From assembly GCA_943736015.1 (NCBI GenBank), contig OX031065.1, forward strand, positions 255,501 to 319,500: a DNA stretch of 64,000 bases. The letters are read 5' to 3'. The stretch comes from Tridacna crocea. Its lineage: Eukaryota; Mollusca; Bivalvia; Cardiida; Cardiidae. Below, piece after piece: positions 28,583 through 40,318 of the stretch; positions within the stretch are counted from its first letter, which is position 1; each line of letters opens with the position of its first letter. The notes under the pieces were generated by a model. It was given only the letters and a program-made list of their open reading frames with translations, did no database searches and was not told the origin of the DNA. Made by a program: the position numbers and the translations under genes.

Positions 28583-29049
28583 ACAAAAATGACAGAATGG
28601 TAGGGAGAAGTGTCTATAGAATCTCATTTATGAAAATCTATTTTTCTGCTTTTTAATGTGTTCTTGTTAAGTATAAAATGTTGTAGATCTAGGTACGTTT
28701 TATTTTTCATTCTTTTTTGTCTCCGCTGTTTTCAAAGAAAACATTGTGGTATTAGCATAGCCCATTGAACAGTGTCGTCTTTTTGGTTTTGTTTTTTTGG
28801 ACATTTTTTTTTCATGTCCATGTTTTTACTGAAAAAATTTAACTCAGTGTTACTACTATGGATATATACTTCAAACTTGGAGCAGTTTTTTGCTTTTAAA
28901 AGCATAACTCTTGAAATGTTTTTTTTCTATTTTTCACTGAAAAAGTGACTACAGCCAAACATTAGCACCTGCATGAGGTGCTCTATTCTACTATTTTTGC
29001 TGCTATGCTGTTTATTGGTTTATCAAATGTTTTGACGACCTGCTAAAAG
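28583..29049. other. Intergenic stretch, nothing recognised
   Basis: AT-rich with poly-T runs. No repeat copy or exon identified. Confidence 0.5.
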
Positions 29050-29890
29050 TTTTTAGCTCACCTGAGCACGAAGTGCTCATGGTGAGCTTTTGTGATCACC
29101 CAATAATTGCACTCATGGTGAAAAATCGTTTTTTGATTGGTCAGAATCGGGTCATGTGATGAAAAAACCTGCATGATATTTTTCGATGAACGCAATAGCA
29201 CTACTTTTGGTTTTTCCAAATTGTTGTTGGTATCTAATTTTAGATTTCATGCAAACTGTATATGGGCTATATTTAGAGTTTCATCGCTGAATCAGTCAAA
29301 TGCAAAAATATCGATTTCTTTTTCTGTAAAAAAAACTTGCAAAAAGGAAACTAATGAATAAACTTTGACAAAATGATGCATGTTTAACTTTATTTGCACC
29401 CTGAAATAAAAAGAAATACACTATGCCAACAATGAACATAGAGTGTGAATGGTCGACGTCATCAGTTACATCATTCAATACGTCCCCGATCGATTTCTAT
29501 GAAGCCAAGGTCACTGAGTTAAATTTAGTACACTGTGTAAATGGAAAAATCACTCTTGCATAAATGAATTTGATTTCTTGTTTCATGATGGAGTTAAACT
29601 TTTTTATTGCGGGGATTAGGTTGAAAAAATGCTATTGACCGGCAAAAAGTTATCGTGGATTTGATGGAATGTAAGAATGTTCATATGATGCCCCTGGGGT
29701 CAAAACTGGCCGAACAAAGAAGGAAAACTTTAAAAATCTTCTTCTCTGAAAGTATGAGATGCGTTTTGCACAGTTACCCTGTCAGAATTATTTGACCTTG
29801 AACTTTGATATTTGGTATTTATCTTCATTGTAGACCTTTACTGCTTAGTACTCAGGTGAGTGATACAGGACCATCATGGTCCTCTTGTTT
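29050..29890 (+). mobile_element. F2 element with unusual interior
   Basis: Its ends are canonical: TTTTTAGCTCACCTGAGCAC with GCACGAAGTGC, and GGACCATCATGGTCC CTCTTGTTT at the 3' end. Between them is about 600 bp unlike the other F2 copies; only GGGGTCAAAACTGGCC and AAATCTTCTTCTCTGAAA near 29700 match the 155-bp units. It is likely a chimeric or internally replaced copy. Confidence 0.8.
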
Positions 29891-29893
29891 AAG

Positions 29894-30186
29894 ATATTGT
29901 GGGAGAAGAAGAAAAAGCTGGAATCCAGTTTAGAAAGAGTTTTGCTGTATAGAACACTATGTAGCTTTTTTTTTTAATAATATTTTTGTCATTCTGTAAT
30001 CTTCCTCAAGTGTATTTACTTTAAAAATAATTTAAAAGATTTAAATATAATTTAAAAGTTATCATGTTATATTTAAATGTTTAATCCTTTACCAAATAAT
30101 CCAGTTGTCTAACCCATTACCACACAATTCTGAATTTAACAAACCAGGGACATTAGACTTTTGAAAACATTGTGGGAAAAGGAGCT
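29894..30186. mobile_element. Hairpin MITE fragments
   Basis: AAGATATTGTGGGAGAAGAAG follows the F2 end, so the F2 lies inside a MITE arm. At 30079-30186 a left end (TTAATCCTTTACCAAATAAT) and a second left half (CCCATTACCACACAATTC to GGAAAAGGAGC) are joined. Confidence 0.65.
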
Positions 30187-30382
30187 AGTAATGTGTTTAA
30201 TAATTATGAAGTGAGCTTGTAATTTGTGTTTGTTATGATCTAGAGGTGAGTCAGTAATGTGTGTTTATTCCTACGATGAGGTGAGTTAGCAGTAGGTGTT
30301 TATGATGATCATGACATAAGTCAGTAATGTGTGGTTTCCATATGATCAGTACATAAATGAAAACATGTAATGTTGTCATGAC

Positions 30383-30770
30383 ATTTTTAGCTCACCTGAG
30401 CTTGTAGCGCTTAGAGTTCTATTGATCATCCTTTTTTTATCATGAGTTTATTATCAAGTTTTTCATACAGGGACTTACCCTGAATTGCTGAAAATTTTTA
30501 AACCCTTTGCCAAACTATCCAGAGTTTTATAACCCTGTCAAAGAAAGCTTTTAAAACATTGTTGGCAAAGGAGAAAATGCTGGCAAGCAGCATTTTCTCC
30601 TTTTCCTACAATGTTTTCTCCTTTCCAGAGGCAAGTTTAAATTTTTGAGCCGCATCTTGTATGTCGTCTGCGAATGCTTTCAGTTTTGACCAGTCTAAAA
30701 TTCTGTTTAGCATTCTTAGTGTACCATTTTTAGCAGATGAGCGATCTAGGGCAAACCGTATCCTCTTGTT
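30383..30770 (+). mobile_element. Short decayed F2 element with nested MITE
   Basis: The 5' end TTTTTAGCTCACCTGAGCTT and a 3' end GATGAGCGATCTAGGGC...CCTCTTGTT flank a hairpin MITE at 30495-30710. The normal tandem array is missing. Confidence 0.65.
30495..30710. mobile_element. Hairpin MITE nested in F2 remnant
   Basis: TTAAACCCTTTGCCAAACTA at the left, core GCTGGCAAGCAGC, right arm to GACCAGTCTAAAATTCTG. The right TIR is lost. Confidence 0.85.
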
Positions 30771-31207
30771 TAACCGTTTACCAAACGATAAAATTTCAGA
30801 CTGGTCCAAATTGAAAGCACTTGCAGTCAACAAAATAAATATCACAGAATTTAAAATTTGTTTCCAACAGGGTAAAAATCATTGTGGGAAAAGGAGCAAA
30901 TGCTGGTTACCAGCATTTTCTCCTTTTCCCACAATGTTTTCAAAAGGCTTCTATCTCGGGGTCATAAAAACCAGGGATTGTTTGGTAAAGGGTTAAAATG
31001 TTTCTAGTATGTTTCTTATGTACAAGAGATTTGTTTGGGTATTTAACCCTTCACCCGACAACAAAAATTTCAAACTCATCAAATTTGAAAGCTTTTGCAG
31101 ATGGCAATTTAAAAGATGCTCAAATGATTTTATTTTTTTCTGAAATAATGGTTACCAGCATTTTCTCCTCTTCCCACAATCTTTTCTCAGGATTGTTTGA
31201 AGTTTGA
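30770..31207. mobile_element. Two hairpin MITEs
   Basis: 30770-30996 is intact, with CCGTTTACCAAACG and GTTTGGTAAAGGG ends, and its TTAA abuts the F2 end CTCTTGTT. 31040-31207 lacks the left palindrome arm (GAAATAATGGTTACCAGC). Confidence 0.9.
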
Positions 31208-31519
31208 TGCATTTATATTCATTTTCATCATATTCTGAATGTTAAACTTACATTTTTTGAAGATACTATGTGTTTATTTTTAGGTAGTAAATCTGCTTAT
31301 GAAGCATAAAAAAGATAAATACAAAGAGTTGTCATGACAACATTTTTCAAGGTCACAGTACATGTACATTCACACTGTCTAGAATTCTTATACATTTATA
31401 TCACAAAAACTGTTATTTATTTGTTCATTATTTATAGATAGAACTTTTTTTTTTTCTTTATTTTTTTTTTCTCATCTGTTTTTGTTGTTGCGGTGTAGGG
31501 TTTGCTTTTTATCTATAGT

Positions 31520-31748
31520 TTAACTCTTTACCACATGAGAAGAATTTAGACTGATCCAAACTGAAAGCATTTGCAGACGACAAAATAAAGGTGACTGAAA
31601 AATTGAAATTTGTTCTGGGAAGGATAGAAAACACTGTGGGAAAAGGAGAAAATATTGGTTACCAGCATTTTCTCCTTTTCCCACAGTGTTTTCAAAAGGC
31701 TTCTTTCTAAGGGGCATCAAAAGTAGGGATTGTGTGGTAATGGGTTAA
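31520..31748. mobile_element. Hairpin MITE, intact, 229 bp
   Basis: TTAACTCTTTACCACATGAG to GTGTGGTAATGGGTTAA. It is very similar to the copies at 3958 and 60448, which share AACACTGTGGG/CCCACAGTGTT. Confidence 0.94.
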
Positions 31749-33129
31749 GCTTGAACTTCACCCCATAGATGTTTATCACATGTATGTACTTGATATCACA
31801 TGTTTTCCAAATAATTGTTTTATCACATAAAACCACCTAATCTGTATATTTAACCCATGACTTACTTTTAATAATACATTAGTGTTTTATCATTTTGGGC
31901 TCCGGGGGATTCTGGTAATTTTTGTATTTATGAGGGCATGAAGTCAAACACAGCACATGCCCAAATTTGTTCTTCATCGCATTTCACAGGAATATGATGT
32001 CATCGTTGCTAGAAGTAAATGTGATGAAAATGCTATGATTTTTTTTCTGTTTGAAAACAAGAAGAAATGCAGCAAAAGTTATTTATACTCAACAAAATTA
32101 TTGAATTATTTCAATTTGCTCCTTCTATAGAATATTTCATTCTATTTTTCAATGTAAATGTCACAGAGCTATCATATTGTGTTTGTACTCATTTCAAACC
32201 AAGTTACATCTGTAAACATTGATCCGTGAATATTTTATTGCTTCAGGTGATGATGCGGGATATATTTTTGTTTCACGTGATAAATCCATGTTATGCATGA
32301 TATTTTATGAAACTTGTTGACTAAAACCAAATATATAGAGCTTGTATCATAATTATGTATCACATTTGGTGCAGGCTAATCTGAAATGAAACTTTCGGTT
32401 TGTATGTAATTTTATGTTTTGCCAAAATCTGCTATAGCACAAAATCTAATGTAATAGTTAAGTGCTATCTGGGATCAGCCTGTGCAGACTTCAGGGGCTA
32501 ATACGAGACGCCACTTTACGCAAATGTCCGAATGCCCCTTTTCCCATATTGCAGGCAATGTAATTTTAGTCATTTTGTTTCATAAAAGTGACAATTTATA
32601 AGATCCTCTACTTAAAACTTCATACGGATAATAAAATGGAATTGAGTAAAATTATCTCATAACTGTTGATTTTGGGTATTGGTGTTACTGTAAGTCTTTA
32701 AAATTTATGTTTGCTATAAAATGTTACATCGGCTACAATTTGTTGATTTTACTCAACAGTATTACAGAACCAGTAATTCTTCAAAAAAAGGCAGTGACAG
32801 TTTTTAAGTTTTGCTCTGTGTTCCTCATATATTATGCCCTTCTATTTGTGGCTAGCTGAAGAATAGATTCAGCAGCTTTCCTGTATATAAAAGCGAAAGA
32901 AACATTGTGGTAGATGAAAAATTGACTTGCAATAAGCAAGTATTTTATCTGGCACAGTGTTTCCTTGACTGTAGTGGTGAAAATGCATATAGCATCAATG
33001 TATCATCTTCATTCTACAAAACAAGAAATCTCATTTATCAGCACAAAGTAACATAAGCTGTTGATGCATGGATGGTTTGTTTTCTTGTTCATTGATTGAT
33101 TTAATTGATTGATTGATTCATTCATTCAT
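31749..33129. other. Intergenic stretch with a truncated long-TIR MITE
   Basis: Mostly unassigned AT-rich sequence. The piece at about 32370-32560 is a third, left-truncated copy of the 19.4 kb element (GCAGGCTAATCTGAAATG to CAAATGTCCGAATGCCCC). No coding exon is seen. Confidence 0.6.
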
Positions 33130-35378
33130 CCCATTACCAGACAACTCCTATTTTTGACGACCCTGGGAAAGACGCCTTTGGAAAACATTGTGGGAAAAGG
33201 AGAAAATGCTGGTCAATAGCATTTTATCCTTTTTCCACAATATTTTCTACCCTTCACAAAATAAATTTCAAATTTCCAATCACTTTATTTTTTAGCTCAC
33301 CTATGCATGAAGTGCTCATGGCGAGCTATTGTGATCGTGCTGTGTTCGTCGTGCGTCGTCAGTTGTCCGTCGTCAACTTTTTACCTTGTGTACGCTCTAC
33401 AGGCCACATTTCCGGGCTGATACTTATGAAAGTTGGTCAGGATGTTTGCCTAGATGAAATCTCGGACAAGTTCGAAAATGGGTCATGTCGGGTCAAAGGT
33501 CAAATCTTAGAAAAACCTTGTGTACGCTCTAGAGGCCACATTTTCAGTCGGATACTCATGAAATTTGGTCAGGATGTTTGTCTGGATGATATCTCGGACG
33601 AGTGTGAAAATGGGTCATTTGGGGTCAAAAACTAGGTCACTAGGTCAAATTTTAGAAAAATCATGTGTACGCTCTAGAGGCCACATTTTCAGTCGAATAC
33701 TCATGAAAGTTGGTCAGGATATTTGCCTGGATGATATATCGAAGCAGTTGGAAAATGAGTCATGTCAGGTCAAAAACTATGTCACTAGGTCAAATCTTAG
33801 AAAAACCTTGTGTACGCTCTAGAGGCCACATTTTCAGTCCAAAACTCTTGAAAGTTCTACAGAATGTTTGTCTTGATGATATCTCAAACAAGTTCGAAAA
33901 TGGTTCATGTTGGGTCAAAAACTAGGTCACTAGGTCAAATCTTAGAAAAACCTTGTGTACGCTCTAGAGGCCACATTTTCAGTCCGATACTCATGAAAGT
34001 TGGTATGGATGTTTTCTCGATGAAATCTAGGACAAGTTTGAAAATGGGTCATGCCAGGTCAAAAACTAGGTCACTAGGTCAAATCTTAGAAAAACCTTGT
34101 CTAAGCTCTAAAGGCCAAATTTTCAGTCGGATACTCATGGAAATTGGTCAGGATGTTTGCCTGGATGATATCTTAGACAAGATCGAAAATGGGTCATGTG
34201 GGGTCAAAAACTAGGTCACTAGGTCAAATTTGAGAAAAACCTTGTGTATGCTCTAGAGGCCACATTTTCAGTCCAAAACTCTTGAAAGTTGGTCAGAATG
34301 TTTGTCTTGATGATATCTTGGACAAGTTTGAAAATGGGTCATGTGGGGGTCAAAAACTAGGTCACTAGGTCAAATCTTAGGAAAAACCTTGTGTACACTC
34401 TAGAGGCCACATTTTCAGTCCAAAACTCTTAAAAGTTGGTCAGAATATTTGCCTTTATGATATCTTGGACGAGTTTGAAAATGGGTCATGTGGAGTCAAA
34501 AACTAGATCATCAGGTCAAATGTTAGAAAAACCTTTTGTAGGCTCTAGAGGCCACATTTTCAGTCCAAAACTCTTGTAAGTTGGTCAGAATGTTTGCCTT
34601 GATGATATATTAGACGAGTTTGAAAATGGGTCATTGGGGGTTAAAAACTCGGTCACCAGGTCAAATCTTAGAAAAACCCTGTATATGCTCTGGATGCCAC
34701 TTTTTCAGTCCAACACTCTTGAAAATTAGTCAGAATGTTTGCCTTTATAATATCTTGGATGAGTTTAAAAATTGGTCCTGTTGGGTCAAAAACTGGGTCA
34801 ATAGGTCAAATGTTATAAACACCTTTTGTATGCTCTGGAGGACACATTGTCAGTCTAATACTCCCAAAACTTGTTCATAATATTTGTCCTGGTGATACGT
34901 TGAATGAGTTTGAAAATGGGTCATGTGGAGTCAAAAACTAGATCAATTGGTCAGATATTAGAAAAACCTTGTGTACACTCTAGAGGCTACATTTTCTGCC
35001 TGATACTCTTCAGACTTGGTCAGAATGTTTGTATTGGTGATGTCTCAAAAGAGTTTGATAATGGGTAATTGTTGGGTCCAAAACTAGGTCACTTGGTGAA
35101 ATCTTAGAAAAACCTTTTGTATGTTGTAGAGGCCACATTTTCAGTCAAATACTCATGAAACTTGGTCAGAATGTTTGTCTTATTGATATCTGAAAAGTGT
35201 TTGATGATGGGTAATGTCTGATAAAAAACTAGGTTACTGGGAAACTAGATGGTTCATGTTTGGTCAATAGACTCAGGTGAGCGATTTCAGGGCCATCATG
35301 GCCCTCTTGTCTTTTTTTTGTCTGCAAATGCATTCGATTTGGAAAAATTTTAAATTTTGCTGTTTGGTAATGAGTTAA
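33130..35378. mobile_element. Hairpin MITE split by F2
   Basis: The left part is 33130-33288, including the whole palindrome and CCAATCACTTTA. The right part is 35312-35378, from TTTTTTTTGTCTGCAAATGC to GTAATGAGTTAA. The insertion lies in the T-rich outer arm, where intact copies read TTTATTTTGTCGTC. Confidence 0.88.
33289..35311 (+). mobile_element. F2 element with 145-bp tandem array
   Basis: TTTTTTAGCTCACC leads into a CGTCGTGCGTCGTC tract. About twelve units of about 145 bp (33400-35240) follow, each with GGCCACATTTTCAGTC, TTGGTCAGGATGTTTG and GGTCAAAAACTAGGTCAC. The end is ACTCAGGTGAGCGATTTCAG and GGGCCATCATGGCCCTCTTG. It is homologous to the 48.4 kb array. Confidence 0.9.
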
Positions 35379-35384
35379 AGTCCT

Positions 35385-35625
35385 TCAATGCTCTGTAGTA
35401 AAGTGTTGGACTAGTAACCTGCAGGCCTGGGGTTGGGCAGCACCGTAACCACTAGATTTTTTGTGGAAGTGTCTTTTTGGCTAGATGTTTCAGAGCCCTA
35501 GACTAGTACTGGTAAATCCCTTGAAATTCATTTATATGTGAGCTGATGCAGTGATGTGACTAATATAATGTTGAAAGCAGCATAAAACACCAACCAACCA
35601 TCATTCATTCATTTATTCATGCATT
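35385..35625 (+). mobile_element. SINE-like element, second family
   Basis: AAGTGTTGGACTAGTAACCT and GCAGGCCTGGGGTTGGG form a degenerate tRNA-like head. The end ATGTTGAAAGCAGCATAAAA is followed by (CATT)n. Confidence 0.6.
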
Positions 35626-35774
35626 TCTTCTGTCAGATTTAAGCTCATCACACAAACATAGCCATTATTTTTTGTAATTCAAGAAAAAATGCATGTATCT
35701 TTAAAGATTTTAATTCTTGAAACATTAACCCATAATTAAGAACCATGAAGCAAACACAATTTGAAATAAAAATC

Positions 35775-35918
35775 TGAGGAAAGAAGAAATTGCTGGTTAC
35801 CAGCATTTTCTCCTTTTACCACAATGTTTCCTACCTTTTTAGAGCCACATTAAATTTTGTCAGCAAATGTTTTCAAATTGGACAAGTCTAAAATTTTATC
35901 ATTAGGTATCGGCTTTAA
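35775..35918. mobile_element. Hairpin MITE, partial
   Basis: GAAATTGCTGGTTACCAGCA, where the left arm has AAATTGC but the right arm keeps GCATTTT. Right outer arm to CTAAAATTTTATCATTAGGT. Confidence 0.75.
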
Positions 35919-36341
35919 GTGAAAATGTCAAAGTTTTGTATCAATAAAAAATTAAAGTTTTCATATATTCCTGAGTCCAGGATCTTAAGACGGTTCTTCC
36001 CCCCTTCCTCCAAAAATAAGCCAATTTTTCTTAATTTCCTTATTTTTGTTTGATGAATTTTTTGAATTTTAGAATTTTGTATTACTTTCAGCTTTATTAT
36101 ATAACTGATTTTATCTTGAAGGAAATAGTCTAGCAGCAGTCCTATGTGATTGTTTCAGGTCTTCAGATTTTCTGCTACACTGTTTTTGCTAATCATGTCA
36201 GACTGCCAATGCAAATAGTTAGAATTAACATATTTACTAAAAAGAATTATAGCATGTTTTTTATTATAGTGTAAAATTTTGCTGTTCTATGCTGAAATAA
36301 AAACATTTTGATGACCTCATTTCTGATAATTTATTTTTTGC

Positions 36342-36688
36342 TTAACCCATTACCCCACGACCCCTACTCTTGAGGACCGTAAGAAAGAAGCCTTTAGAAA
36401 ACATTGTGGGAAAACGAAAAAATGCTGGGAACCAGCATTTTTTCCTTTTCCCACAATGTTTTCTACCTTTCACAAAACAAATTTCAAATTTTCAGTCACT
36501 TTTATTTTGTCATCTGCAAATGCTTTGGATTTGAACAAGCCTAAAATATTTTCATTTGGTAATAAGTTAATTCATTTACCAAACAATCCATGGGATTTCA
36601 CAATACTCAGAGATAGGATTTTCAAAAACAAAATAGGAAAAAGAGAAAATGCTAACCCTAACCTTGGTAACCAGCATTTTCTCTTTTT
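36342..36688. mobile_element. Hairpin MITE plus truncated second copy
   Basis: 36342-36570 is full length (CCCATTACCCCACGAC; core GGGAACC). 36567-36688 shares the TTAA and is cut in its right palindrome arm by F6. Confidence 0.88.
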
Positions 36689-36850
36689 GTATGCCTGAAG
36701 GTTCGTATTATGTTATGGTCCTGGCATCCGGCTGGCCACTTGTCTGTCCATTAGCAATTTCTTGTGTGCACAACTCCTCCTACAGTTTTTATTGGAATAA
36801 GTTCAAACTTACCACAATGAATCTCTATACTGTTTAGTTTTGCATGTGAC
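36685..36850 (+). mobile_element. F6: 5' fragment of another pearl/HINE-like family
   Basis: TTTTTGTATGCCTGAAGGTT then CGTATTATG forms a 5' hairpin like those of F3 and F4. CCATTAGCAATTTCTTGTGT and ACTCCTCCTACAG follow. No array and no 3' end are preserved. Confidence 0.55.
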
Positions 36851-36893
36851 TTTTAATTTGGATATATGTAGGCATTCTAGATTTTAACCCTTT

Positions 36894-37522
36894 CCCAAAC
36901 GACAAATTTTTGGACTAGACCAAATTGAAAGCATTTGCAGACGACAATTCAAGTCGTGCTAAAAAGATGATTTCTGTCTATGATAGGGTAGAAAACATTG
37001 TGGGAAAAGGAGAAAATGCTGGTTACCAGCATTTTCTCCTTTTCCCACAATGTTTTCAAAAGGCTACTACTCCAGACCTGTAAAAACCAGAGATTGTTTG
37101 GGAAAGGGTTAACCCATTACCACACTATCCCTACTTTTGATGCCCCTTAGAAAAGAAGCGTTTAGAAAACATTGTGGGAAAAGGAGAAAATGCAGGTAAC
37201 CAGCATTTTCTCCTTTTCCCATAATGTTTTCTACCCTTCCCAAATCAAATTTCGATATTTCAGTTACATTTATTTTGTTGTCTGCAAATGCTTTCAATTT
37301 GGACAAGTCTATATTTTTGTTGTGTGGTAAAGGGTTAAGCCATTTCAGTGACACTCCCCTTCTCCCCTTATACCACATTGTGTGTCGCTTGGCAAAGCTC
37401 TTGTTCCACATTGTTTTCTACCCTATAAAAGAGCTGAAACTTGTCCTTTACTATATTGAATTTGTTATCTGCAAATGTTTTGAATTTTAGAAAGTTAAAT
37501 TTGTCGTTTGGTAAAGAGTTAA
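36894..37522. mobile_element. Chain of three hairpin MITEs
   Basis: 36894-37112 (CCCTTTCCCAAACG ends, perfect core), 37109-37336 (CCCATTACCACACT/GTGTGGTAAAGGG) and 37333-37522. The third has its left half replaced by sequence ending GGCAAAGCTCTTGTT, which looks like the 3' stub of a lost pearl-type element. Confidence 0.9.
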
Positions 37523-38786
37523 GACTTTCCCAAACAATGAAATTTTAGACCAGTCCAAGCTAAAAGCAACTTGTTTTGGGGTAGGCAGAAAACATTGTAG
37601 TAACAAGAGCGGCAAATTGTCGCAAGATACGCCCATCTTACCCCAAATTGTAAAGCTGGGGCATGCACCGGACAAAATTCAAGTATGAAAAACAACAAAA
37701 GGCAATAACACAAAAATTAAGCGAGCAAGAGTTATGATTCCTGTGTACTGCGCTCCCCCTTGATGAGATCTATCCACCCATGAAATTTCATAACCCTAGC
37801 TAGTACAGTTTTGGAGATATCCTCCGGACAAAATTCAAGTATGAAAAACGACAAAGGGCAATAACCCAAAAATTAAGCAAGCAAGAGTTATGATTTCTGT
37901 GCACTGCGCTTCCTCTTGATGAGATCTATCCACCCATGAAATTTCATAACCCTAGCTAGTATAGTTTTGGAGATATGCTCCGGAGAAAATTCAAGTATGA
38001 AAAATAACAAAGGGCAATAACTCAAAAATTAAGCAAGCAAGAGTTATGGTTCCTGTACACTGCACTCCCCCTCGATGAGATCTATCCACCCATGAAATTT
38101 CATAACCCTAGGTAGTATAATTTTGGAGATATGCTCCGGACAAAATTCAAGTATGAAAAACAACAAAGGGCAGTAACTCAAAAATTAAGCAAGCAAGAGT
38201 TATGGTTCCTGTGCACTGCACTCGCCCTTAATGAGATCTATCCACCCATGAAATTTCATAACCCTAGCTAGTATAGTTTTCGAGATATGATCCGCACAAA
38301 ATTCAAGTATGAAAAACGACAAAGGGCAATAACTCAAAAATTAAGCAAGCAAGAGTTATGGTTCCTGTGCACTGCACTCCCCCTCGATAAGATCTATCCA
38401 CCCATGAAATTTCATAACCCTAGCTATTATAGTTTTGGAGATATGCTCCGGACAAAATTCAAGAACGAAAAACAACAAAGGGCAATAACTCAAAAATTAA
38501 GCAAGCAAGAGTTATGGTTCCTGTGCACTGCATTCCCCCTAGATGAGATCTATCCACCCATGAAATTTCATAACCCTAGCTAGAATAGTTTTGGAGATAT
38601 GCTCCGGACAAAGAACTGGACGCCGCCCGCCCGCCCGGATGCCACGGGTGATCCCATAATACGTCCCGTCTTCGACGGGCGTATAAAAAGGACAAAATAC
38701 TGGTTACCTACATTTTCTTCTTTTCCCACAATGCCCTCAAAAGCTTTCTTTTTCAGGGGTCATTAAAAGTCGGGTTGTATTGTACC
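37519..38786. mobile_element. Hairpin MITE split by F4
   Basis: The left part (TTAAGACTTTCCCAAACAAT to AAACATTGTAG) and right part (GGACAAAATACTGGTTACCT to GGTTGTATTGTA) flank the F4 copy. The insertion is in the left palindrome arm. Confidence 0.85.
37602..38689 (-). mobile_element. F4 pearl/HINE-like element, ~156-bp units, minus orientation
   Basis: Read on the minus strand it begins TTTTTATACGCCCGTCGAAG, a hairpin with ACGGGACGTAT, then a GGGCGGGCGG tract. About six units of about 156 bp follow, each with GGAGCATATCTCCAAAAC and CATGGGTGGATAGATCTCA. It ends GGGCGTATCTTGCGACAATT and GCCGCTCTTGTT. Confidence 0.9.
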
Positions 38787-38821
38787 AGACAACAAAATTT
38801 TATCTGTTGATTGTATGGTGT

Positions 38822-39050
38822 TTAACTGTTTACCAGACGACAAATTTTAGCCCTGTCTAAATTGAAAGCATTTACAGACAACAAGTTCAATTTGGCTCAA
38901 ACAGAGTGATTGTTTATTGATAGGGTAGAAAACATTGTGGGAAAAGGAGAAAATGCTGGTTACCAGCATTTTCTCCCTTTTCCCACAATGTTTTCAGAAG
39001 GCTTCTTTCCAAAGCTCATCAAAAGTTGTCATTGTGTGGTAAAGGGTTAA
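38822..39050. mobile_element. Hairpin MITE, intact, 229 bp
   Basis: TTAACTGTTTACCAGACGAC to GTGTGGTAAAGGGTTAA. The palindrome has one extra C in the right arm (TTCTCCCTTTTCCC). Confidence 0.93.
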
Positions 39051-39084
39051 CACAGTTTTCTATACGGAGTTCAGAACATGAAAA

Positions 39085-39155
39085 TTGACATACAGACAGA
39101 TAAGGATGGACAGGACAGATGGAAAAACAGACGGACTGATAGACAGACAGACAGA
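39085..39155. repeat. (GACA)n-like microsatellite
   Basis: ACAGACAGATAAGGATGG and TAGACAGACAGACAGAAA; imperfect tetranucleotide tract. Confidence 0.8.
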
Positions 39156-39470
39156 AAACTCTATATGGAAAACAATGATTTATTTCATGCTTTCCGGAAG
39201 GTTATCGAGAAATACAGGTGAACTGTTTGTCGATATTTCATGGTTGCTAGCAGTGAAATTACCAAATTTTATATTCTAACTCTTTCACCTGAAGACAAAA
39301 ACAGTTGCTCCCTTGCACTAGTTACCTAGTTGAAATGCATGTGCCTCACAACTAGATGGAAATATGACATCATTTACCTTACATTTCTTATGCTTGAATT
39401 ATATTGTAATGCATTGCTATGCATATTGGGTTCACCACAGGGTGAACATCATTGCTAATATTTCCAATCG

Positions 39471-39953
39471 TGACTGTGCCCCACTCAAGACTGTGCCCCT
39501 CAAGACTGTGCCCCTCAAGACTGTGCCACTCAAGACTGCCACTCAAGACTTTGCCACTCAAGACTGTGCCACTCAAGACTGTGCCACTCAAGACTGCCAC
39601 TCAAGACTTTGCCACTCAAGACTGTGCCACTCAAGACTGCGCCACTCAAGACTGTGCCACTCAAGACTGCACCACTCAAGACTGCCACTCAAGACTGTGC
39701 CACTCAAGACTTTGCCACTCAAGACTTTGCCACTCAAGACTGCCACTCATGACTGTGCCACTCAAGACTTTGCCACTCAAGACTGTGCCACTCATGACTG
39801 TGCCACTCAAGACTGCCACTCAAGACTGTGCCAATCATGACTGTGCCACTCATGACTGTGCCACTCAAGACTGCCACTCAAAGACTTGCTGCTCATTACT
39901 GTGCCACTCAAGACTTCCACTCATGACAGTGCCACTCAAAACTGCCACTCATG
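39471..39953. repeat. GTGCCACTCAAGACT minisatellite
   Basis: About 30 head-to-tail units alternate between a 15-base form (GTGCCACTCAAGACT) and a 13-base form (GCCACTCAAGACT), with TTTGCC and CATGACT variants. All three frames are open over long stretches because the unit has no stop codon. Confidence 0.95.
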
Positions 39954-39966
39954 AAAAAAGTACTGA

Positions 39967-40213
39967 AGAAGGTGAATGCAAAACTATTCCATCTGCATTT
40001 TGGAAAATTTTACAGGTGAGGGAAAAAACTCATTCCTCTGGAAAGCATTGGTAGATCATCATTCTTAGTTATGTAATGTTGAACTGATTTATTCAAATCT
40101 ACACAACATACCCGAGAAATGTTATCTAACAATGCTTTCAAGAGAAATGGGAAGTTTTTTTCGTCACTTGTAAAATTTTCCAAAATGCAGATGGAATAGT
40201 TTTGCCTTCACCC
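39967..40213. repeat. Inverted repeat, ~60-bp arms
   Basis: The left arm (GAAGGTGAATGCAAAACTAT, then CCATCTGCATTTTGGAAAA) is mirrored at 40152-40213 (TTTTCCAAAATGCAGATGG, then AATAGTTTTGCCTTCACC). The spacer is about 120 bp. Confidence 0.88.
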
Positions 40214-40318
40214 CTCGTGATGTTTACTCGATGAAATAAACTTCTATCTTTCACCGAAAAAAAGGAATTATTCTCTATGTCTTACCCAAATGGGCAACTT
40301 GGGGCATAAAAATTGTGC

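Noticed and set aside
36650-36662. Telomere-like CTAACCCTAACC
   Set aside because: Only about two units, inside a MITE core; too short to mean an interstitial telomere.
39958-40014. Coding exon ending ...FWKILQ|GTGAGG
   Set aside because: The segment is the left arm of an inverted repeat mirrored at 40152-40213, and it follows the minisatellite.
39364-40054. Repetitive ORFs of 158 and 200 residues
   Set aside because: Translation of the stop-free 13/15-bp minisatellite in overlapping frames.
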